A DNA stretch of 64,000 nucleotides from Candidatus Woesearchaeota archaeon (GTDB lineage: Archaea; Nanobdellota; Nanobdellia; Woesearchaeales; ARS49), in the NCBI GenBank assembly GCA_017609645.1, contig JAFCDQ010000001.1:496001-560000 (forward strand). Reading direction: 5' to 3'. Shown piece after piece: positions 34,147-42,806 of this stretch. The number at the start of each line of letters is the position of its first letter. The first letter of the stretch is position 1. The notes beneath the pieces were generated by a model. The model was not told the origin of the DNA. It worked only from the letters and a program-made list of their open reading frames with translations, and did not search any database. Both the position numbers and the translations under genes were made by a program.

Positions 34147-34154
34147 TTTTCTAT

Positions 34155-34766
34155 TTATGCAGGTTTTTCTGGATTTGGTTTGTCGTTATCATGAATTCTT
34201 ATCTTTCCATTTTCATCGAACATATCCTGAGGTAATCTGTTTGTCGTAAAAAAAATTTTAGAGGGACCAGGCGCATAAAAAACAGTTCCCTCATCTTCAG
34301 ATTTTTCTGGATTTTTTTGGTCGTTATCACAAGAAATTATAGTTCCCTCTTTGCAAATAAAGTTTATAGGAAATTTATATTCACCAAAAAAATCAAAATC
34401 AGATTTTCCCATACTTTCTTCATGGGATACTGCAAATTCATTTAAATGGTCATGGATTTTTTGAAAAATCTCAGCAATTTTTAGACCTAGATTTGATTGA
34501 TAATTATCGCAAGGAATTGCCTTTCCATCTTGGTAAATAAAATTCTTCGGAGTATCTGAAGTATAATAAAAAAATGATCCATCAGTTCTGAACATGCAAT
34601 GTCCTATTTCGTTCTCAAGTAGTTCATCTGTCACAAATCCATTTATACGGCCAGATATCTTTTCAATAGGTTTTTGCAAAGTTTTTTCAATTGTTTTTGG
34701 ATCTTGATCTAAAGAAATTCCTTTTATATCCCCTAATGAATTTCCTAATTCATATTCTTGATTCAT
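34155..34766 (-). CDS. Repeat-containing protein, function unknown
   Basis: 203 residues, acidic and soluble. The pattern FF..(T/Y)....P..(F/M).(Y/C/D)(Q/K/E)(D/E)G...(C/H)DN recurs three times, at ~62-90, ~125-150 and ~170-200; the last two end DNDQKNPEKS and DNDKPNPEKP. This looks like a short beta-hairpin repeat, perhaps ligand-binding. No signal peptide. TATA-like TTTATATTACC upstream. Confidence 0.55.
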   Translation of the reverse strand: MNQEYELGNSLGDIKGISLDQDPKTIEKTLQKPIEKISGRINGFVTDELLENEIGHCMFRTDGSFFYYTSDTPKNFIYQDGKAIPCDNYQSNLGLKIAEIFQKIHDHLNEFAVSHEESMGKSDFDFFGEYKFPINFICKEGTIISCDNDQKNPEKSEDEGTVFYAPGPSKIFFTTNRLPQDMFDENGKIRIHDNDKPNPEKPA

Positions 34767-34898
34767 TTTATATTACCTCATATTTAATAAATAAAAATAT
34801 ACTTATTCTTATTTAAAGCTTTCTATCCTTTAACCACTCCTAAGTAAGTGCCAAACTAGTTCCAAAGATTTTTAAAAATATGATTAAAGTGTAGTTCC

Positions 34899-36146
34899 AT
34901 GGATTACATATCTGACTTTCACATCCACAGCAGATTTGCAAGAGCTTGTTCTAAAAAGACAGATCTTCCTTTATTAGAGAAATATGCTAAAATCAAAGGA
35001 ATCAATCTATTAGGAACAGGTGATGCTCAGCACCCTCAATGGCTAAAAGAATTAAAATCAGAATTAACAGAAAAAGATGGCATAGCATATACAAAAACAA
35101 ACTTTCCTTTTGTATTACAAACAGAATTAAGTTTAGTATATACTCAAAACGACAAAGGAAGAAGAGTTCATGTTGTAATTCTCCTGCCAAGTTTTCAAGC
35201 AGTTGATCAATTAGTTGAAATGCTTCTAAAAAGAGGACGGATTGATTATGACGGCAGACCAATTTTCAAAATACCTCTGCCAGAACTTGTTGAACTTTTA
35301 AGAAACATTGATGAAAGAATTGAAATCATTCCAGCACACGCATGGACTCCTTGGTTTGGCATCTTCGGAAGCATGTCAGGCTTTGACAGCTTAAAAGAAG
35401 CTTTTCAAGACCAAACAAAACATATCCATGCAATTGAAACAGGCTTAAGTTCAGACCCTGAAATGAACTGGAGATTAAAAGAACTAGACAAAATCAGCAT
35501 TGTGAGTTTTTCAGATGCGCATAGTTATTGGCCATGGCGAATTGGCAGAGAAGCAACAACTTTCAACCTTAAAGAATTAAATTACGACAACATAATAAAA
35601 GCAATAAGAAAGAATAATTTTAAAGAAACTTTTGAATTTTTCCCAGAACAAGGTAAGTATCATTATGACGGCCACAGAAACTGTCATGTTTGTTTCTCTC
35701 CTGAAGAAAGCAAAAAACATAATTATATCTGTCCTGTCTGCAAAAAACCATTAACATTAGGTGTAGAGTATAGAGTTGAACAATTAGCAACAAGACCTGT
35801 AGGAATCAAGCCAGAACATGCAAAACCTTTCAAAAAATTAATTCCTCTAATGGAAATTATTGCAGCAGCTACTAAAGTAGGTGTTGCTTCTCAAAAAAAT
35901 TGGGCAATTTTTAATGATTTAATTAAAAATTTCAAAAATGAATTTAATATTCTTCTCAAAGTTCCAGTAGATGAAATTAAAACAATTTCAGGAGAAAAAA
36001 TAGCAGACTATATTAACAGAAATAGATTACAAGAAATCAAGTTCCAACCAGGTTATGATGGCGAGTATGGCAAACCTTTATTTGAAAAACAAGAAGAAAC
36101 AAAAAAACAAATCAAAATACCTCAAAAAAATCTCTCAGAGTTCTAA
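34899..36146 (+). CDS. Endonuclease Q (PHP domain)
   Basis: 415 residues, close to the ~424 of Pyrococcus EndoQ. The PHP metal motif DFHIHSRFARACSK begins at residue 6; IIPAHAWTPWFG (~140) and SFSDAHSYWPWRIG (~200) complete the metal site. A zinc knuckle CHVC...CPVC is at ~262-282. EndoQ cuts 5' of deaminated bases (U, I, X) and abasic sites in archaeal DNA repair. Monocistronic; 4-base convergent overlap with the next gene. Confidence 0.93.
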   Translation: MDYISDFHIHSRFARACSKKTDLPLLEKYAKIKGINLLGTGDAQHPQWLKELKSELTEKDGIAYTKTNFPFVLQTELSLVYTQNDKGRRVHVVILLPSFQAVDQLVEMLLKRGRIDYDGRPIFKIPLPELVELLRNIDERIEIIPAHAWTPWFGIFGSMSGFDSLKEAFQDQTKHIHAIETGLSSDPEMNWRLKELDKISIVSFSDAHSYWPWRIGREATTFNLKELNYDNIIKAIRKNNFKETFEFFPEQGKYHYDGHRNCHVCFSPEESKKHNYICPVCKKPLTLGVEYRVEQLATRPVGIKPEHAKPFKKLIPLMEIIAAATKVGVASQKNWAIFNDLIKNFKNEFNILLKVPVDEIKTISGEKIADYINRNRLQEIKFQPGYDGEYGKPLFEKQEETKKQIKIPQKNLSEF

Positions 36147-38962
36147 TCTTTCTTAATAAAATTAACAGCAACAATTCCGCCAATTGCCAACACAACTAAT
36201 ATCATTGCAAATATTGAAACTCCATCACCTTTCTCTGTTACTAATTCATTATCAATTATTGCTGCGGAAATAATTGGTGAATCTCCGCCTTCACCAAATT
36301 CTTCATTACAAAAGTTTTCACAATAAACTTGAGGCAAACCACATCTAATTCCTTCAGAAATACATTCTTCAGCAGATTCCTGCCAAGAAAGCCAATACTG
36401 TGCACAAGTATGCCATTCTTCAGGAGGAAGTTCTGGGTCACAAACAAAACAACCTTGCGCATCTTCTTCAGGAGGTGTTGGGAATATTTCTGTACACCAT
36501 AAGTCATAAGAAAGTTGAGGCAGACCACATCTTTCACCTTCAATAAGACAATTTTCAGCAGATTCAAGTGTTTCAAGCCAAGTCTGCACACAAGTATGCC
36601 AATTATCATCTTCAGGACAATCATAACAATTATCTGGAAGAATAATTTCTGATTCAGTAAATTCACAAATACATTGTTCTGTGCAAGGTCCTGTTTTCCT
36701 GATTATTGTTTCTCCTTCTTGTAAATCTTCTTGGCAAATTGGTGTAACAACTGGATCACATTCTTCAGATTCTGTACCGCATAAGTCTCCTCCCTTTAAT
36801 TCTTCTTCCCCACTCATACATATGCACTTTTCCATTACATTAAGTAACATTCCTGAGCTTATAGCATATTTTGTTTCTATTATTCCTCCTTCAGTTTCTT
36901 GCTCTTCAATTAAAATATCTATTCCTTCATGTGTTTCTAATCTAAAATTTATAGGACAATTGCCTTGTTTACAAAGAGGTACAATGTCAGTAAGAATAAT
37001 CATTTTTTCTTCTTGATCTATATCATCAGTGCAATCACAGTTATAATCTGGAATACAATTTTTTCCGTCAGGACTACACTGTCCTGGTGTGGGTATATAC
37101 GTTAATTCATAATAATCACAACTTTCTCCAGATTCACATACTTCTCCTCCAGTCACTTCTTGTCCGCTTTCACATTCACAATCTACATTACAAATTCCTG
37201 TTTCATCACATTCTTCATCTACACCATAACAAGGAGGCTCTTCTACTCCGTTGCATAATGCTTTTGTTAATTCTGTTAAATCAGTTGGCTGTGAAATAAA
37301 CACATCACAACCACAATCAGCATTACATATTCCTATGGCACTATTCTTAACACAACCAATACCAGGAGGATCGCAAGCTTCTCCTGGCTTATCAACATAA
37401 TAATCACCACAACCTTGAGGAACAGTTCCTATAGGAACACATTGACAATTAGGACTGCACCAGCCTGTAACCGTTCCTACATTACATTGATTACCCGGCT
37501 TTTCACATTGTTCTAATAATCTCATTGAATTTGGAGTTTGAACTGCGCCATCACCACAATAAGTAAACAAAGCACCTAAAGGCTCTGGACACGCACAATC
37601 ATCAGAACAAATACTGCTTAAACCACTGCCTGCTTCACATATTTCTCCTGGAGACTCACATTCCTCACCTAATTCTAATTCAACTTCATTATTTCCACAA
37701 TAACCGCCAGTTGCGGCTTCACCTGATATTGTACATCTACACGCATCAGTACAAGTTCCCATCTGATAACCAAAAGCCATTCTTACTGTTGTACCTAGAA
37801 TTCTTAAAACATGAATATAACCTTTATTACTAAATTGTTCAATTTCGCCTTCTGGAATTAACTTATAAATTCCATCAACAATAATAACAGCTTCATTAGT
37901 TCCAATATCATTAACAATAATTTCATGGCCGTCAACATAATGATAATTACCTTTACTAACTTCAAAAACAGAAAAAGCTTCTGTTAAACAATCACTATTA
38001 GGAGGATCGCATCTTTCATTATCTGCAATAACAAAATTACCACAAACCTCTTGCTGATCAACAATACCTGGCACAATAGTTCCTGACTCAAAATCAATCT
38101 CAGTGCCAGGCCACATTGCTAAATAAGCATCAACCAAATCTTTTGGCGTTTCATTACCTTCAAAAAATATCCTAACAGTAATATTATCACTCATCCACAT
38201 ATTATAATACTCATCATCAATGTCATAAGAAGACAAATAATTCGTGCCATATGCCTTATAATTCTGAATAAATAAACTCCAAGGAGCAAGAATAGCTTTT
38301 GCAGCGCTCATAGTTTCCACTTCTGTAATTTCAACAATAGCTTTATCATTATCTTTCACATACTCTGCAGTATAAGTCATGACTCTCTCACCACTAAAAG
38401 TTCTCTGCTCTTTTTTGGAAGACAAGAACACAAAATCACTTTCGTCATCTTCACTAACCCAATTACTATAAGGCTCTTCTGGCAAAACCCTGAAAAAAGT
38501 CAGCATCCATTGATTATCATTACATTCAAAACCCTCATCTAATTTATTACAACCATAAAGAACAACATAATTCTCTCCAATATCAAAAGTATCTCTTGTA
38601 ATCTTAATATCTGCTTTAGCAGTCTTACCGATGTACCAATCTTTTAACTTCTTACCATCTGCAAGCTCAAACATCTCCCAAATAGAACTTCTTGTATTAA
38701 AATAATAACCAAACCTGTAAATAAAATCATATTCTAAAATTTTTGCTCTTAAAAACTCCTGATAACCTATATCTTCAGGATAAACAAACATATTCTTAGG
38801 CCTTGCTGCCCAGTCAGGAAAAGCATGCAGTCCTTCAACTGCTCTTCCTAATAACGGACCTTGCCTGCCTGGTGCTTTAGGACTTGTAGGAAGATTTGCT
38901 TCTTCGCAAGCTATCACAAATAATAAAAAAACTAATGTTAAGGCAATTATTCCTTTTTTCAT
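36143..38962 (-). CDS. Large cysteine-rich surface lipoprotein with C-terminal anchor
   Basis: 939 residues. A lipobox (FVIACEE) ends the N-terminal signal and a membrane helix ends the protein (~912-933, then KKD). Residues ~60-170 match a domain in the neighbouring 310-residue lipoprotein (DIGENYVVLYGCNKL). Residues ~300-900 are cysteine-rich with repeats like CGDGAVQTPNSMRLLEQCE and CGDYYVDKPGEACDPPG, similar to DUF4215/myxococcal Cys-rich repeats. Two near-duplicate segments with W(H)TCVQ/AQ...C...ERCGLPQ lie near the C-terminus. Probably an adhesin or envelope protein. Third gene of an envelope operon. Confidence 0.8.
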   Translation of the reverse strand: MKKGIIALTLVFLLFVIACEEANLPTSPKAPGRQGPLLGRAVEGLHAFPDWAARPKNMFVYPEDIGYQEFLRAKILEYDFIYRFGYYFNTRSSIWEMFELADGKKLKDWYIGKTAKADIKITRDTFDIGENYVVLYGCNKLDEGFECNDNQWMLTFFRVLPEEPYSNWVSEDDESDFVFLSSKKEQRTFSGERVMTYTAEYVKDNDKAIVEITEVETMSAAKAILAPWSLFIQNYKAYGTNYLSSYDIDDEYYNMWMSDNITVRIFFEGNETPKDLVDAYLAMWPGTEIDFESGTIVPGIVDQQEVCGNFVIADNERCDPPNSDCLTEAFSVFEVSKGNYHYVDGHEIIVNDIGTNEAVIIVDGIYKLIPEGEIEQFSNKGYIHVLRILGTTVRMAFGYQMGTCTDACRCTISGEAATGGYCGNNEVELELGEECESPGEICEAGSGLSSICSDDCACPEPLGALFTYCGDGAVQTPNSMRLLEQCEKPGNQCNVGTVTGWCSPNCQCVPIGTVPQGCGDYYVDKPGEACDPPGIGCVKNSAIGICNADCGCDVFISQPTDLTELTKALCNGVEEPPCYGVDEECDETGICNVDCECESGQEVTGGEVCESGESCDYYELTYIPTPGQCSPDGKNCIPDYNCDCTDDIDQEEKMIILTDIVPLCKQGNCPINFRLETHEGIDILIEEQETEGGIIETKYAISSGMLLNVMEKCICMSGEEELKGGDLCGTESEECDPVVTPICQEDLQEGETIIRKTGPCTEQCICEFTESEIILPDNCYDCPEDDNWHTCVQTWLETLESAENCLIEGERCGLPQLSYDLWCTEIFPTPPEEDAQGCFVCDPELPPEEWHTCAQYWLSWQESAEECISEGIRCGLPQVYCENFCNEEFGEGGDSPIISAAIIDNELVTEKGDGVSIFAMILVVLAIGGIVAVNFIKKD

Positions 38963-38972
38963 TGTTTCAACT

Positions 38973-39905
38973 TTAAACTTTTTTCAAATCTGAAGGATAC
39001 TTTGCTAAATAAGCATTTATAATCTCGCTGTTTGCAAACTCAGCAGTAAAAGTCTGGACAAAGATTAACTTTTTCCCTGAAGTCCACATAGCATTTCTAG
39101 CATTCTCAACATCTAAATAAACAGCTATACTGCTTCCTTTATGTTCTTTAAATCCTTTATTCACAATATCCTTAAACATAGTATTCATGGCTTTATTCAA
39201 ATCACCTTTTGAAGGCACGTCAAACACCATTGCTTTAACTTTTAATCCAGAATCTGGGAAAATATACTCTGCGTCATATCTCATAACAAGTATTTCTTCA
39301 AAGTTATCTTCTTCTGAAAGAGTATTCTGTAAAATAAATGGCTCAATGTTTTTATTAATTACCATCTTTCCAATGTTTTGACCTGCTGGAGCAGCACCTG
39401 CAGGTTTTTCTTTCAAATTAAATCCAGTAATCATCCATTTATTATTGTTGCACAACCATTTACTGCCTAATTTCTTACAAGCATAAACAACAATATGATT
39501 CTCTCCATAATCAAACTTATCTAAAGAAGCTTTGATATTGCCTACAGCAGAACCTTTAATCCAATCACCGACGGTTTCCCCGCCAAATAAAACAATAGGC
39601 TCCCATTTGTTTGTTTTTTTATTATGAAAATAAGCTTTATTGTAAATCAAATCATGTCCTGCAATATTCATAGTAATAGTCTTATCAGCAAAACATTCTT
39701 TAGAACTTAAAGCAACATTTTGAGCCTGCACAGACCAAGGTGGAATGCCAATAGCCAGCCCAGCTCGTGCCACAGCCTGGCCTCCTGGTGTTGGCGGTGG
39801 TGGGGGAAGAGCTTTATCATAATATTCTTGTTTTTCACCTGGTTGGCAGCCAATTAAAAAAGCCAATAATAGCAAAATAGTCAGTATCTTTTTCATTAAA
39901 TTCAC
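38973..39905 (-). CDS. Lipoprotein paralogous to the large Cys-rich protein
   Basis: 310 residues with lipobox FLIGCQ and a proline-rich linker. The core (YFHNKKTNKWEPIVLFGGE, then FDYGENHIVVYACKKLG and CNNNKWMIT) aligns with residues ~60-170 of the 939-residue protein encoded downstream. A second domain carries VKAMVFDVPSKGDLNKAM. Function unknown; extracellular. Start overlaps the upstream gene stop by 4 bases. Confidence 0.75.
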   Translation of the reverse strand: MNLMKKILTILLLLAFLIGCQPGEKQEYYDKALPPPPPTPGGQAVARAGLAIGIPPWSVQAQNVALSSKECFADKTITMNIAGHDLIYNKAYFHNKKTNKWEPIVLFGGETVGDWIKGSAVGNIKASLDKFDYGENHIVVYACKKLGSKWLCNNNKWMITGFNLKEKPAGAAPAGQNIGKMVINKNIEPFILQNTLSEEDNFEEILVMRYDAEYIFPDSGLKVKAMVFDVPSKGDLNKAMNTMFKDIVNKGFKEHKGSSIAVYLDVENARNAMWTSGKKLIFVQTFTAEFANSEIINAYLAKYPSDLKKV

Positions 39906-40474
39906 CTCTCTTTTAATGCCTTATTTATCTCTACTTGTGTATATCCTGCTTGCTGTAATAAAGGCTTTATTTGTTCTATCCTATAACCTTGCTGCGTTGA
40001 TTGTTTAACATATTTTTTAATCGCATCAATAGTCTCTTTTTCTTGTTTCTTTTTCTGCAAAAACATATAAGCAATAATTCCTCCAACTCCTAATAAAAGA
40101 ATAATATCAATAAAAGTTCCGAAAAAACCACCTCCAGCACTGCCTGGTGTTTCATAATAACCAGCACTCTCGATTTTATCTTCAAGAAGTTCTAACTGTC
40201 TTTTCACATCTGTTAATTCACTCTCTGTACCTGAAACTCTTTGAGAAACACTAGTGATTTCATTCACCTTTGATTTTAATTCATTCACATCATACTGCAA
40301 ATCATCGCTTGTAGTAGGCTGTTCAAAAGAAGGCATAGAAGGTGGAGGAGGCAAGTCAGTAACTGCAGCTCCACTTAACCTTGATTTATTTTCAAGAGTG
40401 AAATGAGTATTGACTGCTAATAAAGAAAAAACCACGATAATCGTAAATACTAAAATCACCTTTTTTAAGCTCAT
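39902..40474 (-). CDS. Coiled-coil membrane protein
   Basis: 190 residues. Membrane segment ~5-22, proline-rich linker (DLPPPPSMPS), coiled coil ~58-100 (VNELKSKVNEITSV..., QLELLEDKIES), second membrane segment ~115-137, then a cytosolic tail whose end (IKPLLQQAGYTQVEINKALK) is typical of short helical UBA-like domains. First gene of the envelope operon; may anchor the two lipoproteins. Confidence 0.7.
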   Translation of the reverse strand: MSLKKVILVFTIIVVFSLLAVNTHFTLENKSRLSGAAVTDLPPPPSMPSFEQPTTSDDLQYDVNELKSKVNEITSVSQRVSGTESELTDVKRQLELLEDKIESAGYYETPGSAGGGFFGTFIDIILLLGVGGIIAYMFLQKKKQEKETIDAIKKYVKQSTQQGYRIEQIKPLLQQAGYTQVEINKALKER

Positions 40475-40571
40475 ACTAATCCTATATTCTTCTCTTTTTA
40501 TATATAAATGTTTGTCATTATTTTACGTTTTTAAGTAGAATTTATAAATAATCAATACTATTGCTATACCT

Positions 40572-41585
40572 ATGCCAAAAAAAAAGGTGAAAGAAGATGG
40601 CAGATATAGAAAGCCTTTTGCTCTTGTTATTTTCCATTTTTTAGTTTTTGTGGTTCTAGCTATTTTAATTTATTTAGATGCAATCGATCTTTATAAATTA
40701 TTTTTCATCACTCTCGGTTATTTTGTTTTTGCTTATTTTTTGTTTAGATTATTCGCACAAAAAGAAATCTTGAACAAGGAATTTAGAAAAGGATTCTTTG
40801 AAATTTTTTTGATTTCTTTAATAGCTCTTTTCTTTTTTTTAGGAGCAGACATGTTAAGAGAAACGGCTACTTCGATTGAGTTAATTTTGCCTTTTGAAAA
40901 TAATAATTTTAAACTGGAATTTAATCCACAGAATAATACAGTCTTAAATGATTTAAGGTATTTTTACGATTTTGACAACCAGCAAGGAGAAGTTTCTTTT
41001 ATAATACATAAAATCAATCCAGAAGTTAAGATTTCTAATTTCATACTAGAAGTTCCAGCAAAAATCAAAATTAATGACTTTATATTATATAAACAAGAAA
41101 AAGTCTTAACACAAAATGTTGATTTCAAAGCATCTCAAATTGAAAATATTATTTCATTTAATGATTTTAAAATTGATTTAGATACTGTTGTTGTTAAAAT
41201 TTCTCTTCAAGGGCGTGATTTAATTCCTAATGGAAGATTTAGATTCAGAACTTTTGCAAAACAAGCTTATGCAGAAGAAAGAGCCACTATTTTATTTTTT
41301 TCTAATAACTATAAATGCAGACATTATTGTTTTGGTGATTTGATTAATGCGATTCCAGAAATAGGAACCAATACAATGAAATTCAAATATCCTAAAGATT
41401 ACTACCTTGGTGTGGATCATCCACCTAAACTGCTTGAGCAAGTGCTGAATTTAAATATGTTTTCTTCAAAAGATCAAACAAAAAGAGACAGATTTGAAAA
41501 TATTTATTTTAGTTTGCTTATTACAAGTTTAGTGCTTTCAGCAGAAGTTTTGAGAAGGTTTATTCTGCTTCTACATATTAAATAA
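40572..41585 (+). CDS. Multi-pass membrane protein, function unknown
   Basis: 337 residues. Three membrane helices lie at ~15-35, ~42-60 and ~78-98, then a ~200-residue extracytoplasmic beta-rich domain (QGEVSFIIHKI, DTVVVKISLQG), and a final membrane helix (~315-335). A basic leader (PKKKVKEDGRYRK) suggests a cytosolic N-terminus. TATA-like TTATAAATAATC lies ~25 bases before the ATG. Confidence 0.6.
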   Translation: MPKKKVKEDGRYRKPFALVIFHFLVFVVLAILIYLDAIDLYKLFFITLGYFVFAYFLFRLFAQKEILNKEFRKGFFEIFLISLIALFFFLGADMLRETATSIELILPFENNNFKLEFNPQNNTVLNDLRYFYDFDNQQGEVSFIIHKINPEVKISNFILEVPAKIKINDFILYKQEKVLTQNVDFKASQIENIISFNDFKIDLDTVVVKISLQGRDLIPNGRFRFRTFAKQAYAEERATILFFSNNYKCRHYCFGDLINAIPEIGTNTMKFKYPKDYYLGVDHPPKLLEQVLNLNMFSSKDQTKRDRFENIYFSLLITSLVLSAEVLRRFILLLHIK

Positions 41586-41712
41586 TGTACTTTAAGGCTT
41601 TATGACAAAAATGTCCCAGAATTATATACTATATGATACAATATAATATAAGTATTCAAAGCTATATAATATATTTATGACTTAGTAGTAAAAAACACGA
41701 GGTAGGTTAAAA

Positions 41713-41937
41713 ATGGAAGAAAAACAAAGTAAAGATGAACAAATCGGCTTTCACAAAGGAGCCTTGACAACTCTTGCTAAAGAAAGACAAGAGCTGGCTA
41801 AAATGATAGGCATAGTTGAACAGTTGATGGCTGCTCATTTGCAAGAACTGAAAAAGCTAGGAGTTGACCTTGAAGAAGAAGCTAAAAAAGCTGTGAAATC
41901 TAAGGAAGCTCCATTAGAAGATCAGTTAAAAAAATAA
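41713..41937 (+). CDS. Small helical protein
   Basis: 74 residues, charged, with a likely coiled coil (KERQELAKMIGIVEQLMAAH) and a lysine-rich end. A strong ribosome site (GAGGTAGG) precedes the ATG. It is followed closely by the metalloprotease gene, so the two are probably co-transcribed. Function unknown. Confidence 0.65.
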   Translation: MEEKQSKDEQIGFHKGALTTLAKERQELAKMIGIVEQLMAAHLQELKKLGVDLEEEAKKAVKSKEAPLEDQLKK

Positions 41938-41948
41938 ACTAAGTAAAA

Positions 41949-42791
41949 ATGTATTCAACAAATAACTGTAGTGGGTGTAGTTTTTCTTATTCGCCTAGCT
42001 GCAGTTCTAAATTTTATTCTTCTTGTTCAAGCAATTCTTTAAGTCTAGAAAATACTGTTGCATACTCAATGGCTGATTCAAGCACAGAAGCTAATGCAAA
42101 CATCTGTAATTTTGAACAAATGGTTGAAAGTATATATGATAAAAATAATTATCAAGGGATTAAAAACAAAGACGCAATGCTTAACAGCACTGACACAAAA
42201 TATTTTACTAATAACCAGAATTTTAATCCATTGTCTTTCTTAAATCCAGAAAGACCGCAGACAGCGTTTGTAACAAATGTTGAAGAATTAAAACCAATAA
42301 TCACAGAAGCTTTTGAAAAATTAATGGAACAAAAATTTCCTGACAATGTTTCAATAAGAATCTGCAGCGAACAAGAACTGCAAAAAATTCATGAAAAGAA
42401 TGGAGGACTTTGGACTCCAACAATACAAGGATTCTCTCTAAACAGAAATGGCAAAGGCATAAATGAAATTTTTGTCAAACAAGATGCTTTAGACAGCATG
42501 ATGCTGACAATTGGACATGAACTTGGACATGTCATGACATCAACACTGCAAAACTGTATCGACGAAGAAGCAAAAGCATTCGCATTCTCAATTGCGTGGG
42601 TGGAAACAATCAAAGAACATAATATTGCCAACCTTGCAGCTAATGTTAACACAAAACCTGCAAAAAACGGTCTTCACGACAAGGCTTTTGGCTTTTTAAT
42701 TCATATTTTAAACCAAGGAAAGACTGCTTTCCAGGCTTTCAAAGAAATAGCTAAAGGAGAGTTTAGCTCAAAACAAATAATAAACAATTAA
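41949..42791 (+). CDS. Predicted metalloprotease with Cys/Ser-rich N-terminus
   Basis: 280 residues. The N-terminal ~35 residues are rich in cysteine and serine (NNCSGCSFSYSPSCSS). The catalytic segment is TIGHELGHVMTSTL (~178-191; HExxH), followed by CIDEEAKAFAFS with a possible third ligand. No membrane helix. The family is not recognised beyond zincin-like. It lies between a small helical protein and a nucleotidyltransferase gene. Confidence 0.6.
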   Translation: MYSTNNCSGCSFSYSPSCSSKFYSSCSSNSLSLENTVAYSMADSSTEANANICNFEQMVESIYDKNNYQGIKNKDAMLNSTDTKYFTNNQNFNPLSFLNPERPQTAFVTNVEELKPIITEAFEKLMEQKFPDNVSIRICSEQELQKIHEKNGGLWTPTIQGFSLNRNGKGINEIFVKQDALDSMMLTIGHELGHVMTSTLQNCIDEEAKAFAFSIAWVETIKEHNIANLAANVNTKPAKNGLHDKAFGFLIHILNQGKTAFQAFKEIAKGEFSSKQIINN

Positions 42792-42806
42792 CACAGGTGA
42801 AAAAAA

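Noticed and set aside
36256..37299. Leucine/cysteine-rich frames antisense or shifted within the Cys-rich lipoprotein gene
   Set aside because: They are shadows of the repetitive coding sequence.
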